From Amycolatopsis viridis (GTDB lineage: Bacteria; Actinomycetota; Actinomycetes; Mycobacteriales; Pseudonocardiaceae): DNA of 64,000 bases. The position numbers were made by a program, and so were the translations under genes. The stretch spans positions 2,914,001 to 2,978,000 of the forward strand of contig NZ_JAANOU010000001.1 of assembly GCF_011758765.1 (NCBI RefSeq), read 5' to 3'. Below are positions 22,562 through 30,828 of the stretch, piece after piece. How positions within the stretch are numbered: position 1 is the stretch's first letter; each line of letters opens with the position of its first letter. The notes under the pieces are model-generated. The model saw only the letters and a list, made by a program, of their open reading frames with translations, was not told the DNA's origin and searched no databases.

Positions 22562-22598
22562 ACACCGTTCCCGACGGGAACCCGACCCGGAACGGTGT
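22562..22598. terminator. hairpin between importer operon and mptB-like gene
   Basis: ACACCGTTCC (22562-22571) pairs perfectly with GGAACGGTGT (22589-22598) across a 17-base loop. Inside, GTTCCC and GGGAAC around GAC make a competing small hairpin. No T run follows. It may end the importer transcript or act as a leader structure for the next gene, whose start is only 10-19 bases downstream. Confidence 0.5.
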
Positions 22599-22607
22599 GT
22601 AATCTCC

Positions 22608-24206
22608 GTGGACGAAATGGCCACCACTACTGACCCCGCGCCCGGGGCGCCTGCGCAGGCGCACCCGCGCACGCGCGTGCGCGTGCCCTCGCAGTTCCCG
22701 TACCGCACGATCGCGATGGGCACGCTCGGCAGCACCCTGCTGCTGCTCGGTGCGCTCGGGGCGGGCGGCATCCTCATCCGGGACCCGGTCCTCGGGCACG
22801 GCCCGCTGTCGTGGGTCCGGTTCGGTCACGGGCAGATGCTCGCCACCGCGGTGGTCTACGCCGGGTTCGCGCTGGTGGTGTGGGCGTGGGTGCGGCTGGG
22901 CCGCTACATGCTCGCCGGGCGCATCGGCAGCAGGCCGATCCTGATCGCGGCCCTGTGCTGGATGGCGCCGCTGCTGATCTCGCCGCCGCTGTTCACCCGC
23001 GACGTGTTCTCCTACCTCGGCCAGGGCGCACAGCTGCTGCACGGCCTGGACCCGTACGCGCACGGCCCGGCCGAGCTGAAGGTGCTGCCGAACGTGGTGC
23101 AGAACGTGCACCCGGTCTGGCAGACGACACCCGCCCCGTACGGTCCGCTGTTCCTGCTCGTCGCCAAGGGCGTCGTCTCGGTGACCGGGGACAACATGAT
23201 CGCCGGCGTCATCGTGACGCGGCTGTTGCTGTTGATCGGCCTGGCGATGATGCTGTGGGCGCTGCCGCGCCTCGTGAAGCACCTCGGCGGGAAGCTGCCG
23301 GTCACGATGTGGCTCGCCGTCGCCAGCCCGATGACGGTGATCCACCTCGTCGGCGGCCCCCACAACGACCTGCTGATGCTCGGCTTCCTCACCATCGGGG
23401 TGCTGGCCGCGCTGGAGCGCAAGCACGCGCTGGCGGTCGTGCTGGTCACGATCGGGATGCTGATCAAGCCCACGGCGGCGGTCGCGCTGCCGTTCCTGGT
23501 GTGGGTGTGGGCCAACCACCTCCCGCACCCCAGCCGCGTCCGCAACTTCCTGCAGGCGTTCGGGATCTCGCTGGGCCTGTTCGGTGTGGTGTTCGTGGTC
23601 GGCACCTCGGTGTCGCTCGGCTCGTTCAACCTCGGCTGGGTCACCGGCCTGCAGGCGCCGACGCTGGTCACGAACTGGCTGAACTTCCCGACCGGGCTCG
23701 GGCAGCTGGTCCACACCCTGGTGAACCTCGTGATCCCGGTGCCGGAGTCGCCGTTCGTGACGGTGGCCCGCGCGGTGGCGATGGTGACGCTGGCGGTGTT
23801 CGGCGCACGGCAGTGGTGGAAGTCGCGCCACGGCGGCAACGAGGCGATCTTCCGGATGGTGCTGGCCCTGCTGGCCACCGCGATCCTCGCTCCGCCGACC
23901 CTGCCGTGGTACTTGACCTGGGGCTTCGTGATCGCGTCGGCGTTCCCGTGGCGGCGCAGGCACCTGGCGATCGTGGTCGCTGTGGCGTCGTTCCTGGTGC
24001 TGGCGTACTACCCGACGGGCCAGCAGGCCCTCTACGACTGGTGGTTCGTCGTGCCGGTCATCGGCCTGTCGGTCTACGCGGCGGCGTCGCTGCTGCGTCC
24101 CGACCCGCTCGGGCTGGTCGGCGCGTGGCGGCGGGAGCCCGCGGTCCCGGACTTCGCCGCCGGGGACGAAGCCGTCAGGTCCCGGCCCAGCCGCTCCACC
24201 GCGTGA
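22608..24206 (+). CDS. mptB: polyprenol-phosphomannose-dependent alpha-1,6-mannosyltransferase (MptB-like)
   Basis: Up to 532 residues; the start may be GTG 22608 or ATG 22617. About twelve membrane helices. The first large loop holds FTRDVFSYLGQGAQLLHGLDPY, the acidic segment of the GT-C fold used by MptA/MptB. HLVGGPHNDLLMLG and MLIKPTAAVALPFL are also typical of this family. The enzyme moves mannose from a lipid carrier onto growing mannan, as in lipomannan assembly on the outer membrane face. The C-terminus is a short basic tail that overlaps the convergent PPOX gene by 32 bp. Confidence 0.82.
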   Translation: MDEMATTTDPAPGAPAQAHPRTRVRVPSQFPYRTIAMGTLGSTLLLLGALGAGGILIRDPVLGHGPLSWVRFGHGQMLATAVVYAGFALVVWAWVRLGRYMLAGRIGSRPILIAALCWMAPLLISPPLFTRDVFSYLGQGAQLLHGLDPYAHGPAELKVLPNVVQNVHPVWQTTPAPYGPLFLLVAKGVVSVTGDNMIAGVIVTRLLLLIGLAMMLWALPRLVKHLGGKLPVTMWLAVASPMTVIHLVGGPHNDLLMLGFLTIGVLAALERKHALAVVLVTIGMLIKPTAAVALPFLVWVWANHLPHPSRVRNFLQAFGISLGLFGVVFVVGTSVSLGSFNLGWVTGLQAPTLVTNWLNFPTGLGQLVHTLVNLVIPVPESPFVTVARAVAMVTLAVFGARQWWKSRHGGNEAIFRMVLALLATAILAPPTLPWYLTWGFVIASAFPWRRRHLAIVVAVASFLVLAYYPTGQQALYDWWFVVPVIGLSVYAAASLLRPDPLGLVGAWRREPAVPDFAAGDEAVRSRPSRSTA

Positions 24207-24582
24207 CACGGGTGATCACCACCGGTCCCGTCGGCGGGTTCCGCGCGTACTGGTCGTACTTCGCGCGCAGCAGCGCGACCGCGTCCGGCGCGGATTCCAC
24301 CACGGTGGCCGTGCCGTCCGCCCGGGACCACCACAGGCGGGTCCAGTCCTCGTCGTAGGCGTCGGCGAGGAAGCTGACCGCGGGGTTGGCCGTGATGTTG
24401 GCCAGCCGCTGCAGGGCGGTCGTGGACTTCGGTTTGTGGTCGACGGCGAAGACGATCTCGTCCCCGGACACCGCGAAGGTCACGGGCACCAGATGCGGCC
24501 GCCGGGCTGCCGACACCGTCGCCAGCCTGGCCACCCGTGCCGCGGCGAACCGCTCCCGCGCCTCCCGCGGATCAAGCCGCAT
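24175..24582 (-). CDS. PPOX-class F420-dependent oxidoreductase
   Basis: 135 residues, a single split-barrel flavin/deazaflavin-binding domain. It opens with ARERFAAARVARLATVSAARRPHLVPV, the first strands of the barrel, continues with DHKPKSTTALQRLANI, and ends with VVITRVTRWSGW, the conserved tail of the TIGR03668-like group known from mycobacteria. Cytosolic; the natural substrate is unknown. It is the last gene of a minus operon, its start overlapping the S66 gene by 11 bp, and it runs convergently into the mannosyltransferase gene. Confidence 0.87.
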   Translation of the reverse strand: MRLDPREARERFAAARVARLATVSAARRPHLVPVTFAVSGDEIVFAVDHKPKSTTALQRLANITANPAVSFLADAYDEDWTRLWWSRADGTATVVESAPDAVALLRAKYDQYARNPPTGPVVITRVTRWSGWAGT

Positions 24583-25429
24583 GGGTGATCACGCGCAGCT
24601 CCGCCGTGTCCAGCACCGCGTCGACCCCGAGCGGGACGGTCAGCGACCCCTCGACGTGCCCGAACGGCACCCCGGCCAGCACCGGAACCCCCAGCGGCGC
24701 CAGCCGCTCCAGCATCAACGCGTGCACGTCCGCGGGCTCGCCACAGCGCGTCCAGGTGCCGAGCACGATCCCAGCCACCCCGGCGAACCAGCCGGACCGC
24801 AGCAGCTGCGTGAGCATCCGGTCCAGCCGGTACACCGGCTCGCTCACGTCCTCCAGCACCACGATCGCCTCTCGCGCGCTGCCCTGCTCGGGTGTCCCCA
24901 CACCGGTGGCGAGCAGGCTCAGGTTCCCGCCCGTCAACCGGCCCCGCGCGGTGCCCGGCACCAGGACCTCCGTCCCCGGCAGCGTCACCGGCCCAGGCAT
25001 CAGCAACGCCCGCCGCAGGTGCTCCCCGCCCGCCTCGTCCCAGTAGTCCCCGGCGGGCATGGGCGAGAACAGCGTCGGCAGCCCCAGGTGCGCGTGGATC
25101 GCCGCGTGCAGCGCCGTCGTGTCGCTCGACCCGGCGAACACCTTGGGACCGGCGTTCCGCAGCGCGGCCCAGTCGAGCAGGTCGAGCATGCGCTGCGTGC
25201 CGTAGCCGCCGCGGACGGCGAGCACGACGTCGACCTCGGGGTCGAGCCATGCTTCGGTGAACAGCTTCGCCCGCGCCACGTCGGTGTCGGCCAGGTACCG
25301 AACCGGCCGCGAACCCGGCGTGACGAGGTTGTGCACCCGCAGCCCCCAGGAGGCGAGCACGGCCAGCGCCCGGTCCAGCCGCTCGGGGGTGACCGGCCCG
25401 GCTGGGGCGACGACGGCGACGGTGGTCAC
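24572..25429 (-). CDS. S66 family LD-carboxypeptidase
   Basis: 285 residues from the GTG at 25429, which overlaps the upstream TGA by 4 bp. The N-terminus TTVAVVAPAGPVTPERL, VRGGYGTQRMLDLLDW and the nucleophile Ser in FAGSSDTTALH fit family S66 (LdcA/MccF). ILGTWTRC-like (IVLGTWTRCGEP) and GVPFGHVEGSLTVPLGV near the end carry the Glu/His part of the triad. Such enzymes cut L-Lys-D-Ala or meso-DAP-D-Ala bonds of murein tetrapeptides in the cytosol during recycling. This complements the D-aminopeptidase and peptide importer of the 14-22 kb block. Confidence 0.9.
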   Translation of the reverse strand: MTTVAVVAPAGPVTPERLDRALAVLASWGLRVHNLVTPGSRPVRYLADTDVARAKLFTEAWLDPEVDVVLAVRGGYGTQRMLDLLDWAALRNAGPKVFAGSSDTTALHAAIHAHLGLPTLFSPMPAGDYWDEAGGEHLRRALLMPGPVTLPGTEVLVPGTARGRLTGGNLSLLATGVGTPEQGSAREAIVVLEDVSEPVYRLDRMLTQLLRSGWFAGVAGIVLGTWTRCGEPADVHALMLERLAPLGVPVLAGVPFGHVEGSLTVPLGVDAVLDTAELRVITHAA

Positions 25430-27360
25430 GAGCGCAGCTCCAGCACCGGGACCCCGGGCGTGGCGAAGCCGAACACCTGCCCGTAGAACGACAGTTCGGC
25501 TTCCAGCGCGGCGATCATCGTCTCCGCCCGCCGGAACCCGTGCTGTTCGCCCTCGAACGTCAGGTAGGCGTGCGGGATGCCGCTGCCGGCCAGCGCCTGC
25601 ACGAACCGGTCGGCCTGCTCGGGCGGGCAGATCTGGTCGTCGAGCCCCTGCAGCAGCAGCACCGGCCCGGCCAGCCGGTCCGCGTGCCGCAGCGGGGACC
25701 GCTCGGCGTAGCGGTCGAGGGTCTGCGGCAGCGGGCCGACCAGCCCGAGCACGTAGCGGGATTCGAAGTCGTGGGTCTCGCCGCCGTTGCTGGTCCACCC
25801 GGCCAGGTCGAGGATCGGGTACTTGATCGTCGCCGCGCGGTAGGTGGTCACGCTGGTCATCGAGGCCGCCGATGTGTAGCCGCCCGCGCTGCCGCCCCGG
25901 ATCGCCAGCCGCGCCGGGTCGGCGGTGCCCTCGGCGGCCAGTGCTTCGGCGACCGCGGCGCAGTCGCGCACGTCGACCACGCCCCACTGCTCGCGCAGCC
26001 GTTCCCGGTAGGCGCGGCCGTAGCCGACCGACCCGCCGTAGTTGACCGCGACGACGCCGATGCCGCGGCTGGTGAAGTAGGCGAAGTCGAGGTCGAGATC
26101 GCCGGACACCCGGCCGGTCGGGCCGCCGTGCACGTGCACCAGGTAGGGCGGGCGCTCGCCGTCCGGGCCGGTGAAGCCCGGGTTGGCAGGCGGGTAGACG
26201 TAGGCCGGGATCGGCACGCCGTCCGGGCCGGGGAAGGTCCGCTCCTCCGGCACCGGCAGGTACTCGGCCGGCGGCGCGGGGTGCGCCGGCCCGGCCGGTT
26301 CGGTCAGCGCGGTCACCGCTGCGCTGTCCAGGTCGACGTGCACGACCGCGCTCTCGTGGCGCGGCCCGGCGGCGATGCCGGCGACGCCGTCACCGTGCCG
26401 GGCCAGCGTCGCGGCCCAGCTCGTGAGGTGACCGGCCACGACCGTCACCTCGCCGGTGGTCTCGTCCAGGACGGCCAGGCGCCCGGAGTCGAGCACCGCG
26501 TGCCGTCCGCCGCCCAGCGGGACGAACCAGTTCGACCCGATCTTCCACAGCGGCCCGCCCAGCTCACGCGCCATCGGCGCGACGTTGGTGACCACGCCGC
26601 CGAGGGTGATCCGGTGCAGGTTCCACCAGCCGTCCGGGTCCAGCAGCGCCAGCACCGTGCCGGAGTCCTCCCACTCCAGCTGGCAGACCGACACCCCGGG
26701 CCCGCCGGCGAGCACCCGGTGCGGCCCGAGGCTGCCGTCCGGCCGCACCTCGGCCACGCACAGCTCGGTCGAGTCCCACGGCATGTCCGGGTGCTCCCAG
26801 CCGAGCCACGCGGCGTGCCGGCCGTCGGGGGACAGCTGGGGTGCGGTGAGGAAGTGGTGGCTCGCCGCGAGCGGCACGACTTTGCCGCCGCTCAGCGCGA
26901 CCAGGTCACGGCGGATGTCGGTGCGCGCCGGGCCGGTACTGGTCTCGCGCACCGCCCACACCGCGCCGCCCGGACCCGGACGGAGGTCGCCGTACCGGAC
27001 GCCCTGCGGCACCGGGGGCTCGGGTGTGACCGGAACCACCGCGCCGCCGTCCAGGTCACGCGCGTGGACGCGCTGGTCGTCCCAGTGCGTGAAGAACAGC
27101 GTCCGGTCGATCACCACCCACGGCCGCCCGCCGTACTCGTGCACCCGGTTCCGGGCGTTCCACGGCGCGGGAAGCATCTCCTCCACGCCGTCCTGACCAG
27201 CGCGGACCAGCGCGAGCCTGCCGCCCTCGGCGGGCCGCGCCTCGGCCCACCAGACGGTGCCGCCGACGACGTCGAGCCACTGCGCGCCGCCGCCCCCGGC
27301 GGCGACGTCGGCGGCGGAGATGGGGGAGGTCCAGGTGCCGTACGGCGCGGTTTCAGCCAC
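25426..27360 (-). CDS. S9 family prolyl oligopeptidase-type peptidase
   Basis: 644 residues. An N-terminal beta-propeller-like region (about 20-370) is followed by an alpha/beta hydrolase domain: oxyanion region VHGGPTGR, nucleophile in GGSAGGYTS, Asp in LQGLDDQICPPEQ and His in FEGEQHGFRR. This matches the S9C acylaminoacyl-peptidase/dipeptidyl-peptidase group, which removes N-terminal residues or acyl-amino acids from short peptides. No signal peptide, so it is cytosolic. First gene of the S9-S66-PPOX operon; divergent from the DUF3090 gene 76 bp away. Confidence 0.93.
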   Translation of the reverse strand: MAETAPYGTWTSPISAADVAAGGGGAQWLDVVGGTVWWAEARPAEGGRLALVRAGQDGVEEMLPAPWNARNRVHEYGGRPWVVIDRTLFFTHWDDQRVHARDLDGGAVVPVTPEPPVPQGVRYGDLRPGPGGAVWAVRETSTGPARTDIRRDLVALSGGKVVPLAASHHFLTAPQLSPDGRHAAWLGWEHPDMPWDSTELCVAEVRPDGSLGPHRVLAGGPGVSVCQLEWEDSGTVLALLDPDGWWNLHRITLGGVVTNVAPMARELGGPLWKIGSNWFVPLGGGRHAVLDSGRLAVLDETTGEVTVVAGHLTSWAATLARHGDGVAGIAAGPRHESAVVHVDLDSAAVTALTEPAGPAHPAPPAEYLPVPEERTFPGPDGVPIPAYVYPPANPGFTGPDGERPPYLVHVHGGPTGRVSGDLDLDFAYFTSRGIGVVAVNYGGSVGYGRAYRERLREQWGVVDVRDCAAVAEALAAEGTADPARLAIRGGSAGGYTSAASMTSVTTYRAATIKYPILDLAGWTSNGGETHDFESRYVLGLVGPLPQTLDRYAERSPLRHADRLAGPVLLLQGLDDQICPPEQADRFVQALAGSGIPHAYLTFEGEQHGFRRAETMIAALEAELSFYGQVFGFATPGVPVLELRS

Positions 27361-27436
27361 CGCCGCACTCTAACTAAGATGCAAGCGGGGGCGGCGGATG
27401 CCGATCATGAAACGGTGGCATAGGGTCGGGGGTGCC

Positions 27437-28015
27437 ATGGCTCGTGTAATCCACGTCTTCCGCCAGCCCGACCGGTTCGTCGCAGGGACCGTCGGGGAAC
27501 CGGGCGACCGCACTTTCTACCTGCAGGCCACCGAGGACGTCCGCACGGTGAGCGTGACGATCGAGAAGCAGCAGGTCCAGGTGCTCGCCGAGCGCCTGTC
27601 CTCGCTGCTGGAGGAGATCGTCGCGCGGTTCGGCGCCGAGGTGCCCGAGACGGTGCCCGACGACCTCGTCGACGTCGACCCGCTCGAAGTGCCCGTCGAG
27701 GAGGAGTTCCGCGTCGGCACGATGGGTCTCGGCTGGGACGCCGAGACCAGCGCGGTCGTCATCGAGCTGCTCGCGATGACCGAGGGCGAGGTCGACGAGA
27801 CCGTCGTGCTCGACGACACCGAGGAGGGCCCGGACGCGGTGCGCGTGTTCCTCAGCCCGGCCGCGGCGCGGGCGTTCGCCGAGCGCGCCGACCGGGTGGT
27901 GCGCGCCGGCCGGAAGCCGTGCCCGCTGTGCGGTGAGCCGCTGGACCCGGAGGGCCACATCTGCCCCCGGCAGAACGGCTACCGGCGCAGCAGCGACGTG
28001 ACGGACGAGAGCTAG
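27437..28015 (+). CDS. DUF3090 family protein with C-terminal zinc ribbon
   Basis: 192 residues from ATG 27437, which has GGGGG upstream and the conserved N-terminus RVIHVFRQPDRFVAGTVGEPGDR. The C-terminus carries CPLCGEPLDPEGHICPR, a CxxC...HxC knuckle likely to bind zinc. The middle is acidic. The function is unknown. It is translated with the SCO1664-like gene 3 bases on. In many actinomycetes these two genes are neighbours near mshC, which is not seen here. Confidence 0.88.
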   Translation: MARVIHVFRQPDRFVAGTVGEPGDRTFYLQATEDVRTVSVTIEKQQVQVLAERLSSLLEEIVARFGAEVPETVPDDLVDVDPLEVPVEEEFRVGTMGLGWDAETSAVVIELLAMTEGEVDETVVLDDTEEGPDAVRVFLSPAAARAFAERADRVVRAGRKPCPLCGEPLDPEGHICPRQNGYRRSSDVTDES

Positions 28016-28018
28016 ATC

Positions 28019-28822
28019 GTGGCCCCACCGGTCGGCCCGGCCGATCCCGCCGCCACCGAGCTGCTCACGCGCGGCCGCCTGACCGTCGAAGGCCGGCTGG
28101 TGGACGCCTCCAACGTCACGCTGTTCTGCTCCGTGGAGCTGGACGGCCTGTCGGCGCAGGCGGTCTACAAGCCGGTGTCCGGGGAACGGCCGCTGTGGGA
28201 CTTCCCGGACGGCACGCTGGCCGGCCGGGAGGTGGCCACCGCTCTGCTGTCGGAGGTGTCCGGGCTGGGCCGGGTGCCGCCGACCGTCCTGCGCGACGGC
28301 CCGTTCGGCGAGGGCATGGTCCAGTTGTGGGTGGAGACCGGCGACGAGGAGCTGATCGACGTCCGCTCCCCGGAGGACGTGCCCGACGGCTGGCGGATCG
28401 TGCTGCACGCCCACGACCGGCTCGGTGAGCCCGCGGTGCTGGCGCACGCCGACCACCCGGGCATGCGGGACCTGGCCGTGCTGGACATCGTCGCGAACAA
28501 CACCGACCGCAAGGGCGGGCACATCCTGGCCGGCACCGACGGCGCGGTGTACGGCGTGGACCACGGCATCTGCCTGCACGCCGAGCCGAAGCTGCGCACC
28601 GTGCTGTGGGGCTGGGTGGGCGATCCGCTGCCCGCCGACACCCTGGAGAAGCTGCGCGCGCTGCCCGGCATGATCAAGAGCGAGCTGGGCGAGCGGCTCG
28701 CGCCGCACCTGACCAGCCTGGAGATCAGCGCGATCGCCGAGCGCGCCGAGATGCTGGTGGCGACCGGCGTGTTCCCCGAGCCCGGGGACGACTGGCGCGC
28801 CATTCCCTGGCCCCTGTTCTGA
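28019..28822 (+). CDS. SCO1664 family protein (PI3/PI4-kinase-like fold)
   Basis: 267 residues from GTG 28019. Conserved pieces are FCSVELDGLSAQAVYKPVSGERPLWDFPDGTLAGREVA (in separate short blocks: AVYKPVSG with a Lys in the ATP site), LDIVANNTDRKGGHIL with the catalytic-loop-like Asn and Asp, and YGVDHGICLHAEPKLRTVLWGW, an activation-loop-like Asp-His. This pattern is that of the kinase-fold family around SCO1664/HipA-like proteins. Substrate and activity are unknown. It follows the DUF3090 gene and probably works with it. Confidence 0.85.
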   Translation: MAPPVGPADPAATELLTRGRLTVEGRLVDASNVTLFCSVELDGLSAQAVYKPVSGERPLWDFPDGTLAGREVATALLSEVSGLGRVPPTVLRDGPFGEGMVQLWVETGDEELIDVRSPEDVPDGWRIVLHAHDRLGEPAVLAHADHPGMRDLAVLDIVANNTDRKGGHILAGTDGAVYGVDHGICLHAEPKLRTVLWGWVGDPLPADTLEKLRALPGMIKSELGERLAPHLTSLEISAIAERAEMLVATGVFPEPGDDWRAIPWPLF

Positions 28823-28862
28823 CTCCCCGCCGCGGTTCCCCCTGCACCGATCCGGTGGTCGC

Positions 28863-28882
28863 CGTCACCCGAACCCGTGACG
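28863..28882. promoter_or_regulatory. short inverted repeat upstream of the ECF sigma operon
   Basis: CGTCAC and GTGACG flank an 8-base centre, about 85 bases before the sigma-factor start in the 146-bp gap. It could be an operator or part of the operon promoter. No -10/-35 pair of standard type is clear. Confidence 0.35.
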
Positions 28883-28968
28883 AACGGGGCGTGAGCTTTC
28901 GCCCTGCCCGGTGTCTGGCCTAGAGAGGCGAGTGGGAACGCGGGGAGGCTCCACATGGGCGGGATGCG

Positions 28969-29532
28969 GTGACGGCCGGGACCGGTCTCGGCGCGACCCT
29001 GGACGATCAGACGCTGGTCGCCCGGGCCCGCGACGGCGACGTGCGCGCCTACGAGCAGCTGGTGCGGCGCTACCAGGGCCCGATGTACCGGCTGGCGTTG
29101 CGGATGCTGGGCAGCGCGGGGGACGCTGAGGACGTGGTGCAGGAGGTGTTCCTGACCGCGTGGCGCAGGCTGGAGCAGCTCCAGGCCGACGCGGCGTTCG
29201 TGGGCTGGCTCTACCGGTCGACCGCGAACCGGTGCATCAACGTGATCCGCGCCAGGCGGCCGGTCACCGACGTTGACCCGGACGACACCGAGACCCCGCG
29301 CGGTGATGCGCGGCCGGAACACGCCGCGGAGGTCAGCGCCCAGATGGCCGCGCTGACCACGGCCCTGACCGGGCTGACGCCGGAGCAGCGGGCGTGCTGG
29401 TTGCTGCGTGAGGTGCACGGCCGCTCGTACGAGGAGATCGCGGAGGCCGTTTCGTCCTCGCCCGGCGCGGTCCGCGGGCGGATCTCGCGGGCCCGTGCGC
29501 AACTGGCGGAGGTGATGCAGCCATGGCGCTAG
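28969..29532 (+). CDS. ECF-type RNA polymerase sigma factor
   Basis: 187 residues. Region 2 is LVRRYQGPMYRLALRMLGSAGDAEDVVQEVFLTAW (short blocks, with the DAEDVVQEVF signature). Region 4 is LTPEQRACWLLREVHGRSYEEIAEAVSSSPGAVRGRISRARAQL, a complete helix-turn-helix. There is no N- or C-terminal extension. It heads the Asp23/Gls24 operon, its end overlapping the next gene by 10 bp. That next gene has an anti-sigma zinc motif, so a classical ECF/anti-sigma pair is likely. Autoregulation is common for such operons. Confidence 0.93.
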   Translation: MTAGTGLGATLDDQTLVARARDGDVRAYEQLVRRYQGPMYRLALRMLGSAGDAEDVVQEVFLTAWRRLEQLQADAAFVGWLYRSTANRCINVIRARRPVTDVDPDDTETPRGDARPEHAAEVSAQMAALTTALTGLTPEQRACWLLREVHGRSYEEIAEAVSSSPGAVRGRISRARAQLAEVMQPWR

Positions 29533-30092
29533 ACCAGACGACCCACGACCTGCCCTGCGGCCGCTCGCTGGAGGAGGTGTGGGACACGCTCGGCGCGGTC
29601 GAGGCCGGGTTCGTCACCGACCACGACCTGACCTGCCCGCACTGCTCCACCGCGCGCGGCAGCTTGCTGGCGTTGCGCGACGCGACGCGCGAGCTCGCGG
29701 CGGAGGAGGCCGAGCCGTCGCGGGACCTGACCGAGAAGATCATGGCCGCGGTCCGCAGTGACGTGCGCCGGTACGGCCGCATGGTGCCGCTGCCCGCGGC
29801 CGGGCCCGGGCGGCTCGAGGTGAGTTCGGCCGCGGTTGCGGCGGTGCTGCGGTTCGCTGCCGACGGGATGGACGGGATCCGCGGCCGGCGCTGCCGGGTC
29901 ACCCGGACCGGGGTGGACGCCGACGGGCGGACGTTGATCGAGGCCGAGCTGACGGTCGCCGCCGCCTACCGGGTCGAACTGGACGAAGTGCTGGACCGGT
30001 TGCGGGAGCGGGTGTCCGCCGCGTGCGCGTCCGGTATCGGGGTCCGGCTGGTGCGGCTGGATCTGACCGTCGAAGACGTCTACCACCGGTGA
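29523..30092 (+). CDS. zinc anti-sigma motif fused to an Asp23/Gls24-like domain
   Basis: 189 residues. The N-terminal 60 residues contain HDLTCPHC, an exact Hx3Cx2C zinc anti-sigma (ZAS) motif, preceded by LPCGRSLEEVW with another Cys. The C-terminal half (about 95-189: SSAAVAAVLRFAADGMDGIRG... VRLVRLDLTVEDV) has the two-helix, alternating-strand pattern of Asp23/Gls24 proteins. There is no membrane helix. The overlap with the sigma gene and the ZAS motif suggest that it holds the sigma factor inactive, while the Asp23-like half could dock on the other Gls24 proteins and AmaP. That mechanism is inference. Confidence 0.75.
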   Translation: MALDQTTHDLPCGRSLEEVWDTLGAVEAGFVTDHDLTCPHCSTARGSLLALRDATRELAAEEAEPSRDLTEKIMAAVRSDVRRYGRMVPLPAAGPGRLEVSSAAVAAVLRFAADGMDGIRGRRCRVTRTGVDADGRTLIEAELTVAAAYRVELDEVLDRLRERVSAACASGIGVRLVRLDLTVEDVYHR

Positions 30093-30103
30093 GGGGGGAC
30101 CTG

Positions 30104-30466
30104 GTGCACGTCGAATGGATCGTCGAGGACGCCGTGGTGGCGGCGGTGGCCGCGCACGCGGCGCGGTCGGTGCCGGGGGTGGCGCGGCTGGAACCGGGGG
30201 TCGCCGGGCTGGTGCGCGGCTGGGGCCGGGCCCGGTGGCAGGAGGTCAAGGGGCTCACCCCGGCCCCCGCTGACGGGGTGACCGTGCGGCGCGCGGGGGG
30301 CGAGTTCGAGGTCTGCGTGGGCATCGCGACCCGCGCGGGTGTGCAGGTCGCCGCCGTCGCCGCCGCCGTGCAGCACGAGGTGCGCGCCGCGCTGGTCCGG
30401 GACACCGGGGTGGTGCCCGGGCAGGTGTCGGTGACTGTGCTCGACGTCGATCCGGAGGTGCGATGA
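30104..30466 (+). CDS. Asp23/Gls24 family protein
   Basis: 120 residues from the GTG at 30104, preferred because GAGGGGGG lies 5 bases upstream; a GTG at 30089 overlapping the previous stop is the alternative. It has the family's layout: an N-terminal helix (DAVVAAVAAHAARSVPGVARL), variable middle, then an alpha-helix (VQVAAVAAAVQHEVRAAL) and final strand PGQVSVTVLDV. The family is named from staphylococcal alkaline-shock protein 23, a membrane-associated envelope-stress protein. Overlaps the next gene by 4 bp. Confidence 0.75.
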   Translation: MHVEWIVEDAVVAAVAAHAARSVPGVARLEPGVAGLVRGWGRARWQEVKGLTPAPADGVTVRRAGGEFEVCVGIATRAGVQVAAVAAAVQHEVRAALVRDTGVVPGQVSVTVLDVDPEVR

Positions 30467-30759
30467 CCACCCGAACCGAACACGTCGCCGCGATCCTTAC
30501 CGCGTTGTCCGAAGTGGAGGGTCTGCGCCCGGCCGCTCCCGTGGTGCGGCCGGTGGCGTCGCGCAACCCCGCCGCACTGGCGGTCGACCTGACCGCCGAG
30601 GTGGTGCGGGTCCGGCTGGTCGCCACCGCGCTGCCGTTACCGCCGCGGTTGCGGCTGGCAGCCGACGCCGTGGCGAAAGCGCTGGTGGGAAGCCCTTACT
30701 CGGACGCCGGAATCCGGCTCGTGGTGACCGATGTGGACGGATCCGCGTTCGGCCCGTGA
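30463..30759 (+). CDS. small uncharacterised protein of the Asp23/Gls24 operon
   Basis: 98 residues; ATG overlaps the upstream stop (ATGA). It contains one amphipathic helix at the start (HVAAILTALSEVEGL), a strand AVDLTAEVVRVRLVATALPLPPRL, a second helix and a final strand IRLVVTDVDG. It resembles a shortened Asp23-like fold, but I cannot assign it to a named family. Position in the operon, and absence of a membrane segment, suggest a cytosolic partner of the Gls24 proteins. Confidence 0.65.
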   Translation: MTTRTEHVAAILTALSEVEGLRPAAPVVRPVASRNPAALAVDLTAEVVRVRLVATALPLPPRLRLAADAVAKALVGSPYSDAGIRLVVTDVDGSAFGP

Positions 30760-30828
30760 CGTTTCCGGCGCGGCCGTGTCGGAACGAGTGAAGACCCGAG
30801 AGGAAAGAACCAGGAAGGGGACAACGAG

